26,255 nucleotides of DNA. Source: an uncultured Solirubrobacteraceae bacterium. Lineage in GTDB: Bacteria; Actinomycetota; Thermoleophilia; Solirubrobacterales; Solirubrobacteraceae. Where the stretch lies: positions 1 through 26,255 of the forward strand of contig CADCVT010000191.1 in NCBI GenBank assembly GCA_902806215.1, given 5' to 3'. The translations under genes and the position numbers were made by a program. Under the pieces are notes generated by a model. That model was given only the letters and a program-made list of their open reading frames with translations. It was not told the origin of the DNA and made no database searches. Positions 1-7,083 of the stretch are shown here, in pieces (the stretch's first letter is position 1; the number at the start of each line of letters is the position of its first letter).

Positions 1-272
1 CCGAGAGGATCCCGCACCACGCGCTCGACTTCGTCTACATCGACGCCCGCCACGACCGGCCCGCCGTCCTCGAGGACCTCGGCCAGTGGTTCGACCGGGT
101 GCGCCCCGGCGGCGTGCTCGCCGGCCATGACTACGTCGACGGGCTGTTCCCCGAGGGCGACTTCGGGGTCCGGTCGGCCGTCGATGAGTTCTTCGCCGCG
201 AAGGGCATCGCGGTCGGCGCGACCCGCGCCGACGTGCCGTGGGTCAGCTGGTACGCGGTCCTGCCGCGATAG
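1..272 (+). CDS. SAM-dependent methyltransferase, C-terminal fragment (5' end outside window)
   Basis: The open frame enters from the left edge (first full codon at 3) and ends with TAG at 270-272, leaving 89 residues. It reads LDFVYIDARHD near the start, then a VRPGGVLAGHDY segment and a C-terminal VDEFFAAKG...WYAVLPR. This is the second half of a class I Rossmann methyltransferase of the Methyltransf_24 type, where the Asp after the FVYID strand and the 'GG-L-GHDY' strand are typical; in that family these residues lie near the metal or active site. The SAM-binding half is off the window, so substrate cannot be judged; sugar O-methylation is an inference from the neighbours. The last 29 bp overlap the 3' end of the convergent GT4 gene. 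Confidence 0.75.
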   Translation, partial: ERIPHHALDFVYIDARHDRPAVLEDLGQWFDRVRPGGVLAGHDYVDGLFPEGDFGVRSAVDEFFAAKGIAVGATRADVPWVSWYAVLPR

Positions 273-1704
273 CGGCGTAGACCTCGTCGAGCTCGGCGAC
301 GTGCCGAGAGAGCGGCTTGAGCAGCTCGGCGCGCCGCGCGACGATCCCGCGGTGCAGGGCGAGCACCTCGTCCGGGTGGTCGACGACGTGCGCCATGCGC
401 TCCGCGAGGCCCTCGCCGTCGCAGCGCTCGTTGAGCCAGCCGGTGACGCCGGGACGCGCGTAGTCCGGGATCCCGCCGATCGCGTTGCCGAGGACCGGGA
501 TCCCCTTGGCGAGGAACTCGACGCCGACGTACCCGTAGGCCTCCTCCCAGACCGAAGGGACGATGCCCACGTCGACGTCGTCGAGCAGCTCGTCGAGCTC
601 GGACTGTCCGAACACGCCGCCGAGCTCGACCGATGGCACCGCCTCGAGCTCTGCGCGGTAGCGGTCGTCCACGCCGCCGAGCAGGCGCAGGCGATAGCGG
701 CCGCCGTAGCCGGCGACCTCGAGCCGTCGAACCGCGTCGATGACCACCTCCGCCCCCTTCTGCCGGGACGAGGCGCCGTTCATCGCCGCGAAGAGCACCG
801 GCGCGGGGGCTGCCGCGAGGCTGCGCGGGCTCAGCCGCCCGAGGTGACGCAGCGTGAGGTGCAGCGTGCGGATGCGATCGGCAGGGACCCCGAGCTCCGT
901 GTAGATCTCGGCGACGCGGTGCGACATGGCCAGCAGCGCGTCGACGCGTCCAAGGCGGGCGACGTTCAGGTGCCGGCGGCGGTCGTAGACCTCGGCGGGC
1001 GGCGCGATGCCCACCGGCACCGGAGGAGCGGGCGGCGCCTTGCGCTCGCGCGCCACCGCAGGCGCGCCGGGCAGCCGAGCGACACGGGGCGCGACGTGCC
1101 GCCAGTAACGCTCCCGCGCAGCAGGATGGCGCTCGCCGAGCTGGACGAGGGCCGCCCCGAGCGTCTGCGTCTCGTGATGGCTCGTGTCGACCGCGCCGTC
1201 GCGGCAGCAGACACGGCAGTCGGCGCCGGGCTCGCGGCGATGACAGACCTGGCCGAGGTGGTCGTAGAGCTTGATCGTGGGGCACAGGAGGTAGTAGTCC
1301 TGGAGCGTCATGACGACCGGCATCCCACGGTCCTTGGCGATGTCGATCAGTGACGACGGCAGGCCCGCGAGCTCGTGGACGTGGACGAGCTGGGGCCTGA
1401 CGCGGGCCAGGGTCTGCTCGAAGATCCGCTCCGAACGGGGCTCGCCCAGCTCGATGTCGGGGACGCGCGTCCCCGTGTCGCCACCGTGTGGGACCGGGCA
1501 GTTGAGGATCTCGTGGACGCGCACGCCGTCGCGGCGCCACCGGTGCACGCGCGGCCGGCGCAGGAGGGGAACGCGGCGCCCCGCGCAGAAGTAGGAGACG
1601 TCGTGCCCGGCCGCCGCCTGCGCGGCCATCAGCTGCTCGGCGTACGCGATCAGGCCGCCGCCACGCCACGGCGTGAACCCCCAACCGACGTGCAGGATCC
1701 TCAT
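244..1704 (-). CDS. GT4-family glycosyltransferase (GT-B fold)
   Basis: This is a retaining GT-B enzyme likely to add a sugar from a nucleotide-sugar donor to a lipid-linked glycan at the cytoplasmic face. The N-terminal domain begins MRILHVGWGFTPWRGGG, the usual Gly-rich start. It carries a Cys-rich stretch (LLCPTIKLYDHLGQVCH, then CRVCC) seen in some GT4 members. The C-terminal domain has the GGVDDRY strand and an EX7E motif in EEAYGYVGVE, followed by a GGIPD loop, as expected for donor binding. I chose ATG at 1704 because it gives the typical family start. Two in-frame GTG codons at 1731 and 1722 are possible, and a TAGATT box ends 9 nt before GTG 1722, so a leaderless start there (six residues longer) is a real alternative. 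The 3' end overlaps the upstream methyltransferase by 29 bp. About 486 residues; acceptor unknown. Confidence 0.85.
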   Translation of the reverse strand: MRILHVGWGFTPWRGGGLIAYAEQLMAAQAAAGHDVSYFCAGRRVPLLRRPRVHRWRRDGVRVHEILNCPVPHGGDTGTRVPDIELGEPRSERIFEQTLARVRPQLVHVHELAGLPSSLIDIAKDRGMPVVMTLQDYYLLCPTIKLYDHLGQVCHRREPGADCRVCCRDGAVDTSHHETQTLGAALVQLGERHPAARERYWRHVAPRVARLPGAPAVARERKAPPAPPVPVGIAPPAEVYDRRRHLNVARLGRVDALLAMSHRVAEIYTELGVPADRIRTLHLTLRHLGRLSPRSLAAAPAPVLFAAMNGASSRQKGAEVVIDAVRRLEVAGYGGRYRLRLLGGVDDRYRAELEAVPSVELGGVFGQSELDELLDDVDVGIVPSVWEEAYGYVGVEFLAKGIPVLGNAIGGIPDYARPGVTGWLNERCDGEGLAERMAHVVDHPDEVLALHRGIVARRAELLKPLSRHVAELDEVYAAIAAGPRTS

Positions 1705-1731
1705 CTTCGGTCCCGCACGCACACCCGCCAC

Positions 1732-1737
1732 AATCTA
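1732..1737 (-). promoter_or_regulatory. Possible -10 box TAGATT for the GT4 gene
   Basis: On the minus strand TAGATT is followed after 9 nt by an in-frame GTG (1722), matching the spacing seen at other starts in this window. It lies in the 36-bp divergent gap before the flippase. Transcription start and -35 element are not evident. Confidence 0.3.
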
Positions 1738-1740
1738 GCG

Positions 1741-3228
1741 ATGCCCCTGCCCTCGACTCCGGCCGCGGACCCGCCCGCACCGAGCGAGGCGCCCCACGTC
1801 CTCGACGCGCCGGAGGCGGGCGGCCGCGCCATCCGCGGGGCCGTGCTGCGGACGGCCGGGTTCGCGGCCGGGTCGCTGCTCGCGCTGGTCTCCGCCCCCC
1901 TGCTCATCCGCTACCTGGGCGTCGTCGACTTCGGGCGCTACACGACGGTCGTGTCGCTCATCGCGCTGGTGGGCGGGCTCACCGAGGCGGGGCTCGGACC
2001 GGTCGGCGTACGCGAGTACGCGGTGCTCGAGGGCGCCGCGCGCGACCGCTTCATGCGCAACCTGCTCGGGCTGCGCCTGGCGCTGACGACCGGCGGCGTC
2101 GCTGCCGCGACCGCGTTCGCCGTGATCGCAGGCTACGACGACGAGCTGGTCCTGGGAACGGTGGTGGCCGGCGCGGGGCTTCTCGTCCAGGCCTCGGCCT
2201 TCACGCTCACCATCCCGCTCGGCGCCGAGCTGCGACTCGGCCGCCAGGTCGCGGCCGAGCTCGTCGGACAGGTCGCCTTCGTGGCGCTCGTGGTCGCGCT
2301 CGTCGTCGGCGCCGCGACGCTCGTTCCGTTCCTCGCGGCGCCGATCGTCTCGTACGGGCTGATGCTCGTGGTCACCGCCCGCCTCGTGGCCGGGATGGTG
2401 GCGCGACGGCCCGCGTTCGAAGTCCGATCCTGGGGCGGCGTGTTGCGCGACACGCTGCCCGTCGGCCTGGCCATGGCCGTGCACAGCCTCTATCTGCGTG
2501 TGGTGATCCTGATCATGTCGATCGTCGCGGCGCCGTTCGCGACCGGCCTCTTCGCGACGTCCTTCCGTGTCACCGAGGTCCTGCTCGTCATCCCGGTGAT
2601 GCTCGTCGGGACGATGTTCCCGGTCGTCGCGCGGGCCGCGCACACGGACGAGGCGCGGCTCGCCTACGCGAGCGAACGCATCCTGCGGACCTCGCTCGTG
2701 GCGGGCGTCCTGCTCGCGGGGGCGACGGCGTTCGGAGCCGGCGTCGCGATCGACATCGTCGCGGGCGACGAAGCGGCCGGAGCCGTGCCGGTCCTGCGCA
2801 TCCAGTCGGCGATCCTGCTGCTGGCGTTCGTGTCGGCGACGCTCGGCACCGTCCTGCTGTCGCTGCGACACCATCGAGCGCTCGTCGTCTCGAGCGCGAT
2901 CGCGTTCGCCGTCACGCTCGTCCTCGGCCTGGCGCTCGTCGGGACCTCGGGCGCGCAGGGCGGAGCGATCGCGACGGTCCTCGGCGAGATCTCGCTCGTC
3001 GTCGCTCAGTGGGTGGCGCTGCGGCGCGCCGCGCCGGGCATGCGCCTGCCGTTGTCAGGTCTCCCGCGGGTCGTGGCGGCCGGCGGCATCGCCGCGGGTG
3101 CCGCCGCGCTGGCCCCGGTACCGGACGCCGCGGCCACGGCGATCTTCGTCGTCGTCTACGTCGGCCTGGCGTTCGCCCTGCGCGCCGTCCCGTCCGAGAT
3201 CGTGACGGCCCTGCGGCGCCGGCGCTAG
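1741..3228 (+). CDS. Wzx-type polysaccharide/oligosaccharide flippase
   Basis: A 495-residue multi-pass membrane protein that should flip undecaprenyl-linked glycan units across the membrane. After a Pro/Ala-rich cytoplasmic tail (about 30 residues) comes AVLRTAGFAAGSLLALVSAPLLIRYLG, then FGRYTTVVSLIALVGGLTEAGLGPVGVREYA. This is the classic first-helix-pair signature of the oligosaccharide flippase family (MOP superfamily). I count roughly 12-14 hydrophobic segments to the end, and the length is normal. The ATG at 1741 is chosen because upstream sequence in the same frame belongs to the opposing GT4 gene. A weak CACAAT box lies 6 nt upstream and no Shine-Dalgarno is visible. The next gene starts 11 nt after the stop, and the TAG stop is part of that gene's apparent -10 box. 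A second flippase lies at 16948-18360, so two export routes or two repeat units are possible. Confidence 0.9.
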   Translation: MPLPSTPAADPPAPSEAPHVLDAPEAGGRAIRGAVLRTAGFAAGSLLALVSAPLLIRYLGVVDFGRYTTVVSLIALVGGLTEAGLGPVGVREYAVLEGAARDRFMRNLLGLRLALTTGGVAAATAFAVIAGYDDELVLGTVVAGAGLLVQASAFTLTIPLGAELRLGRQVAAELVGQVAFVALVVALVVGAATLVPFLAAPIVSYGLMLVVTARLVAGMVARRPAFEVRSWGGVLRDTLPVGLAMAVHSLYLRVVILIMSIVAAPFATGLFATSFRVTEVLLVIPVMLVGTMFPVVARAAHTDEARLAYASERILRTSLVAGVLLAGATAFGAGVAIDIVAGDEAAGAVPVLRIQSAILLLAFVSATLGTVLLSLRHHRALVVSSAIAFAVTLVLGLALVGTSGAQGGAIATVLGEISLVVAQWVALRRAAPGMRLPLSGLPRVVAAGGIAAGAAALAPVPDAAATAIFVVVYVGLAFALRAVPSEIVTALRRRR

Positions 3229-3231
3229 CCT
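3226..3231 (+). promoter_or_regulatory. -10-like TAGCCT before the GT2-like gene at 3240
   Basis: TAGCCT ends 8 nt before the GTG start at 3240, and its TAG is the stop codon of the flippase. No Shine-Dalgarno precedes the GTG, which fits a leaderless transcript. The -35 region has no clear consensus. Confidence 0.45.
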
Positions 3232-3239
3232 CGCGGACC

Positions 3240-3989
3240 GTGAGCATCGCCGTCTGCGCCGTCGTGCGCGACCCGGGCCCGGACGCGCTTGCCGCCGTCC
3301 AGGCCCAGTCGTTCGCCCCTGAGCATCTCGTCAGCCACCGCGGCTCATGGCACGACGCGGTCGCCGAGGCGCCGACGCGCGACGCGGACTGGCTGTGGCT
3401 GCTCGAGGGCGACGCCGTGCCCGAGCCCGGTGCACTGGAGGCGCTGGTCGCGCCGCTGCGTGACCCCGCCGGGCTCCCCGCGCCCGCGCTGCTCAGCAGC
3501 CGCGTGGCCGCCTCGGGCGGCGGGCCGCACCCGAGCAGCACCCCGTGGATCCCGCTGCTCGACCGCGCCGTCGTCATCGCCGCCGCCCAGCATCGCGTCG
3601 CCTCGCTGCGACTCGCCCGCTGGGGGTCCATGCTCGTCCACCGCAACGCGATCGCCGAGCACGGGCCGCCGCTGAGCGACTTCGCGGGCGGTGCGGACGA
3701 CCTCGAGTGGACCGCAAGGATCCTGCGCGAGGGCCACGGCTACCTCGTTCCGCGCAGCCTCGTCACGCGCCCGGCGGCTCCAGGCGGAACCGTCCTGTCG
3801 GCCGATGAGGTCCGCGACCGCGTCCGCATGCTCAGGGGCGAGCGGTGGATCGCGCAGGAGCCGGTCTGGTTCGCGTTCATGCTCGGAGTCGACGCCACCC
3901 GGGAGATCCGAGCGGCACCCCGCCCGCGCACGGCGGGACGCCTGGCCCGCGGCGTCGCCGCGGGCCTCGCCTCGATCGCTCGCGGCTAG
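3240..3989 (+). CDS. Shrunken GT2-like protein lacking the nucleotide-binding half
   Basis: This 249-residue protein aligns by eye with the GT2 paralogs in the window, but only partly. It starts like them (SIAVCAVV) and then lacks the VTYNR motif, the VDNASTDGT motif and the Gly-rich SGGF segment. About 36 residues are missing between the start and the DADWLWLLEGDAVPEP segment (residues 48-63). Where paralogs have the metal-binding DDD it has EGD (56-58). The acceptor-side motif is kept (GADDLEWTARILREGHGYLVP). It is probably unable to use a nucleotide-sugar in the normal way; it may be a pseudoenzyme, a partner subunit or a decaying gene. GTG 3240 is chosen because it follows a TAGCCT box by 8 nt. 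Its TAG stop overlaps the TAG stop of the opposing GT2 within CTAG at 3986-3989. The frame is intact and coding-like, so I call it a gene rather than a pseudogene. Confidence 0.7.
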   Translation: MSIAVCAVVRDPGPDALAAVQAQSFAPEHLVSHRGSWHDAVAEAPTRDADWLWLLEGDAVPEPGALEALVAPLRDPAGLPAPALLSSRVAASGGGPHPSSTPWIPLLDRAVVIAAAQHRVASLRLARWGSMLVHRNAIAEHGPPLSDFAGGADDLEWTARILREGHGYLVPRSLVTRPAAPGGTVLSADEVRDRVRMLRGERWIAQEPVWFAFMLGVDATREIRAAPRPRTAGRLARGVAAGLASIARG

Positions 3990-4864
3990 GACGCAGGCTG
4001 CGGCTTGACGCCGTCGCGCAGACCGCGCCACACGGTGGCGACAGGCTCGCGTGCGAAGCGGTTGAGCCGAAGGTAGGCCTGCGTCGTGAAGACGAGCGCC
4101 CACACGAGCGAGAGCTTCTCGCGGAGGTTCCAGGCGCCGCCGCGCAGCATGTAGAGCGAGTTGCGCACGTGGAAGTAGAACCGGCCGCCGCTCTCGGTGA
4201 CCGCCGTGTGCGCCGTCTTCGTACGGTGCTCCACGACGCTCTCGGGGACGAAGAAGCCGACGTCGTCGTCGCGCAGGATGCGCGCGGTGTACTCGATGTC
4301 GTCACTCCAGATGAAGTAGTGCTTGAGCGGCAGCCCGAAACGCGTCACCGCGTCGCGGTGGACGAGCAGCGACACGAACGTCGCCATGCGCAGCGGCAGC
4401 AGGCCACGGTCGCACGCGTCGATGAAGTGCTCGCCCTCGCGCTTGAAGCTCGGCTCGTTCATCGGGTGCAGCCGGCCGTCACTCCAGATCGCACGGCTGG
4501 ACAGGAGCAGCGGCCGGGCCAGTCCCGCGAGCTCGGCGGGCGCGGCAAGCAACGCCGCGAGCGCCCCAGGCGTCGGGATCGTGTCGTCGTCCATGAGCCA
4601 GATCCACTCGGCACCGCCTGCGTGCGCCTCCTTCATCCCTTCATGGAAGCCGCCCGCGCCGCCCTGGTTCGTCGCCAGGGCCAGCAGGTCGACATCGGGA
4701 TGTTCGGCACGCACCCAGTCGGCGGTGCCGTCGGTGCTTGCGTTGTCGACGACGAGCACGCGATCGGGCGACCGCTCCTGGGAGTTCAGGGCGTCGAGGC
4801 ATTGCTCGAGGAGCGCTCGCCGGTTGTACGTGACGACGACGGCACAGATGGATCCGGGCGGCAC
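3986..4864 (-). CDS. GT2-family glycosyltransferase (DDD-T-I-P sub-type)
   Basis: An inverting GT-A enzyme of 292 residues, in the family often annotated as rhamnosyl- or galactofuranosyltransferases. It has VVVTYNRR (9-16), VVDNASTDGT (38-47), the SGGF-like GGAGGFHEG (68-76) and the metal-binding WLMDDDTIP (DDD 92-94). Further on are the acceptor/base region FIWSDDIEYTARIL and a C-terminal FYFHVRNSLYMLRGG. It shares the sub-type with the GT2 genes at 16070 and 23127 (ERGLLPLR...FVSLLVHR; KTAHTA). I chose GTG 4864: the frame is open further upstream, but no better start fits the family, and TAACAT ends 7 nt before it. It lies next to glf, so galactofuranose transfer is a reasonable guess, not shown. 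It is convergent with the shrunken GT2 and shares CTAG as stop. Confidence 0.87.
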   Translation of the reverse strand: MPPGSICAVVVTYNRRALLEQCLDALNSQERSPDRVLVVDNASTDGTADWVRAEHPDVDLLALATNQGGAGGFHEGMKEAHAGGAEWIWLMDDDTIPTPGALAALLAAPAELAGLARPLLLSSRAIWSDGRLHPMNEPSFKREGEHFIDACDRGLLPLRMATFVSLLVHRDAVTRFGLPLKHYFIWSDDIEYTARILRDDDVGFFVPESVVEHRTKTAHTAVTESGGRFYFHVRNSLYMLRGGAWNLREKLSLVWALVFTTQAYLRLNRFAREPVATVWRGLRDGVKPQPAS

Positions 4865-4871
4865 CGTCGCT

Positions 4872-4877
4872 ATGTTA
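4872..4877 (-). promoter_or_regulatory. -10-like TAACAT before the GT2 gene starting at 4864
   Basis: On the minus strand TAACAT is followed by AGCGACG and then GTG (7-nt gap). No Shine-Dalgarno is present. The spacing fits a leaderless mRNA and also supports the GTG as the start. Confidence 0.5.
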
Positions 4878-4957
4878 GGGGACGCCTTCGCGGCCTTCCG
4901 CGCAGCTTTCTGCCCGTTCGCGCGTTCCTCCCGTCGTGCCCTCTCGCCCAATGCTCC

Positions 4958-4963
4958 TACGCT
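4958..4963 (+). promoter_or_regulatory. Possible -10 box TACGCT upstream of glf
   Basis: TACGCT lies 16 nt before the glf ATG in the 115-bp divergent gap (4865-4979), which would give a leader of only about 10 nt. No Shine-Dalgarno is seen. The remainder of the gap shows nothing else I can name. Confidence 0.35.
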
Positions 4964-4979
4964 CTCTCATCGTCACCTG

Positions 4980-6128
4980 ATGTCCAATCGCTACGACACC
5001 CTGATCGTCGGCTGCGGCTACGCCGGCTCGATCCTCGCCGAGCGCCTCGCGACGCAGTGCGGGCAGCGCGTCCTCATGGTCGACCGCCGCGATCACATCG
5101 GCGGGAACGCGTACGACTACTACGACGAGCACGGGGTGCTCGTCCACAAGTACGGTCCGCACATCTTCCACACGAACTCCGACAAGGTCGTCGAGTACCT
5201 GTCGCAGTTCACCGAGTGGCGCCCCTACGAGCATCGCGTCGTCGCCAGCGTCGACGGAAAGCACGTCCCGATGCCGATCAACCGCACGACGGTCAACGAG
5301 CTCTACGGCCTCGCCCTCGAGACCGACGAGGAGGTCCAGGCCTTCTACGACGAGCGCGCGGAGCCGATGGACTTCATCCGCAACTCCGAGGACGTCGTCG
5401 TCGCCAAGGTCGGGCGCGAGCTGTACGAGAAGTTCTTCCGCGGCTACACGCGCAAGCAGTGGGAGCGCGACCCGTCCGAGCTCGACAAGTCGGTCTGCGC
5501 ACGGATCCCACTGCGCACGAACGACGACGACCGCTACTTCGGCGACGCGTTCCAGCAGATGCCGGCCGACGGCTACACCGCCATCTTCGACCGCATGCTC
5601 GATCACCCGAACATCGAGGTGCGCACCTCGACGGAGTTCACGGACGTCGAGGACCAGGTCGAGTACGGCCACCTCGTGTGGACCGGACCGATCGACGAGT
5701 TCTTCGGAGAGCGGTTCGGCAAGCTGCCCTACCGCTCGCTCGAGTTCGAGCTGCGCAGCGAGCCGACGCCCGACGGCGGTCTCAAGCTCCCGCGCGCCAC
5801 CGTCAACGAGCCGAGCTTCGACGTGCCCTACACGCGCACGACGGAGTACCGGCACATGACCGGCCAGCTCGAGCACGACTGGACGACGATGCACGTCGAG
5901 TACCCACGGTCCGAAGGCGATCCCTACTACCCGATCCCGAACGAGGAGACGCAGGCGCTCTACAAGCGCTACGCCGCGCTCGCCGCCGAGCGCGACGACG
6001 TCACGTTCGTGGGCCGGCTCGCGCGGTACCAGTACCTGAACATGGACCAGGTGGTCGGGCAGGCGCTGGCGACGTTCGAGAAGCTCGTCGCTTCCGGACG
6101 CGTAGAGGCCAGCGGCACGCGTGCCTGA
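4980..6128 (+). CDS. glf: UDP-galactopyranose mutase
   Basis: A flavoenzyme of 382 residues that interconverts UDP-galactopyranose and UDP-galactofuranose in the cytoplasm, supplying galactofuranose for cell-surface glycans. The N-terminus has the FAD-binding GxGxxG (VGCGYAGS, Gly 11/13/16), followed by HIGGNAYD (39-46) and YGPHIFHTN (58-66). The conserved FRGYTRKQWERDP and RIPLRTNDDDRYF segments carry the residues that in known enzymes contact the substrate diphosphate. Later motifs WTGPIDEFF, YTRTTEYRH, YPIPNEE and FVGRLARYQYLNMDQ are all canonical, and length is normal. ATG 4980 is the family start. The stop overlaps the start of the following GT2 by 8 bp, so the two are translationally coupled, implying that the GT2 uses UDP-Galf or works on the same chain. 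Confidence 0.97.
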   Translation: MSNRYDTLIVGCGYAGSILAERLATQCGQRVLMVDRRDHIGGNAYDYYDEHGVLVHKYGPHIFHTNSDKVVEYLSQFTEWRPYEHRVVASVDGKHVPMPINRTTVNELYGLALETDEEVQAFYDERAEPMDFIRNSEDVVVAKVGRELYEKFFRGYTRKQWERDPSELDKSVCARIPLRTNDDDRYFGDAFQQMPADGYTAIFDRMLDHPNIEVRTSTEFTDVEDQVEYGHLVWTGPIDEFFGERFGKLPYRSLEFELRSEPTPDGGLKLPRATVNEPSFDVPYTRTTEYRHMTGQLEHDWTTMHVEYPRSEGDPYYPIPNEETQALYKRYAALAAERDDVTFVGRLARYQYLNMDQVVGQALATFEKLVASGRVEASGTRA

Positions 6129-7083
6129 CCGCGTCGTCGCCGCGGTCGTCACCTACAACCGCGCGGCGCTTCTCTCCGAGACCCTGCGCGCCCTGCTCGC
6201 CCAAGAGCACCCCGTCGGCCGCGTCTTCGTCGTCGACAACGCATCGACGGACGGCACGAGCGACCTGCCCGAGCTGCGCGACGACCGTGTCGTCTACGAG
6301 CGCCTGGAGCAGAACCTCGGCAGCTCGGGCGGCTTCGCGCGAGCGGTCGACCTCGCGCGCGCGGCCGACGCCGACTGGGTGTGGGTGATGGACGACGACG
6401 CCGAGCCCCCGCACGACGCGCTGACGCACCTGCTGGCCGCGCCACCCGCCGCAGATCCGAGCACGGCGGCGCTGTGCCCGGCCGTCGTGTCGCCCGACGG
6501 GTCTCTCCAGCTCGGCGCTCGCGGCCACTTCCGCGGCCGGCCCGTCGCGCTCGCCGAGGAGGCCTATGCGGGCGGCTACCCGGAGCTCGGCTTCTCGACG
6601 TTCGTCGGCATTCTCGTGCGCAGCGCGGCAGCGCGGGCGACCGACCCCCCGAAGCCCGAGTTCTTCATCTGGGCCGACGACTACGAGTGGTGCCTGCGCC
6701 TCCGCCGCATCGGTGCGCTGCGACTCGTCCCCGAGAGCCGCATCGTTCACAAGGACGTCGGTCACGGCGTCGAGACGCGGCGCGCGCGGTTCTTCAACCG
6801 CGCGCTCGGCTGGAGCTACGGCGCGACCGCCTACGACGGCTTCTGGCGGAACATCTGCGGTGTGCGCAACTACGTCTGGATCCGCAAGACGTACGAGGGC
6901 GAGAGCGCTGCCGGCGCCGCGCTCACCGTCGCCCAGTTCATCGTCAAGGCGCTCATGTACGACGAGAGGCCGCTGCGCCGCGTGCCGTGGATCCTACGCG
7001 CGGGGCTCGACGGCCGCCTTGGCGTCTTCCACAACATCAGCCCTGCGGAGTGGCGGGCACGGGTGCAGCGTGGCGAGTGGTGA
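6121..7083 (+). CDS. GT2-family glycosyltransferase (DDD-A-E-P sub-type), coupled to glf
   Basis: A 320-residue GT-A glycosyltransferase. Motifs in order are VVTYNR (9-14), VVDNASTDGT (37-46), SSGGFARAV (68-76), WVMDDDAEP (DDD 91-93), GFSTFVGILVR, FFIWADDYEWCLRLRR and LVPESRIVHK. A C-terminal region begins ICGVRNYVWIRKTYEGES and ends HNISPAEW. The C-terminal half closely resembles the GT2 at 8082 and more loosely that at 24879, defining a second sub-type distinct from the 3986/16070/23127 group. The GTG start at 6121 overlaps the glf stop by 8 bp (GTGCCTGA), so it is most likely made by coupling and may be the galactofuranosyltransferase of the pair (inference). The last 47 bp overlap the opposing GT2. 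Confidence 0.9.
   Translation: MPDRVVAAVVTYNRAALLSETLRALLAQEHPVGRVFVVDNASTDGTSDLPELRDDRVVYERLEQNLGSSGGFARAVDLARAADADWVWVMDDDAEPPHDALTHLLAAPPAADPSTAALCPAVVSPDGSLQLGARGHFRGRPVALAEEAYAGGYPELGFSTFVGILVRSAAARATDPPKPEFFIWADDYEWCLRLRRIGALRLVPESRIVHKDVGHGVETRRARFFNRALGWSYGATAYDGFWRNICGVRNYVWIRKTYEGESAAGAALTVAQFIVKALMYDERPLRRVPWILRAGLDGRLGVFHNISPAEWRARVQRGEW

Noticed and set aside
1735..2874. Open frame opposite the first flippase
   Set aside because: Same artefact: Arg/Asp/Glu/Gln-rich translation with no recognisable motif.
4951..4980. Nine-residue ORF (MLLRSLIVT) whose TGA overlaps the glf ATG
   Set aside because: Could act as a coupling leader peptide, but it has no Shine-Dalgarno, includes the candidate TACGCT box and is too short to support on sequence alone.
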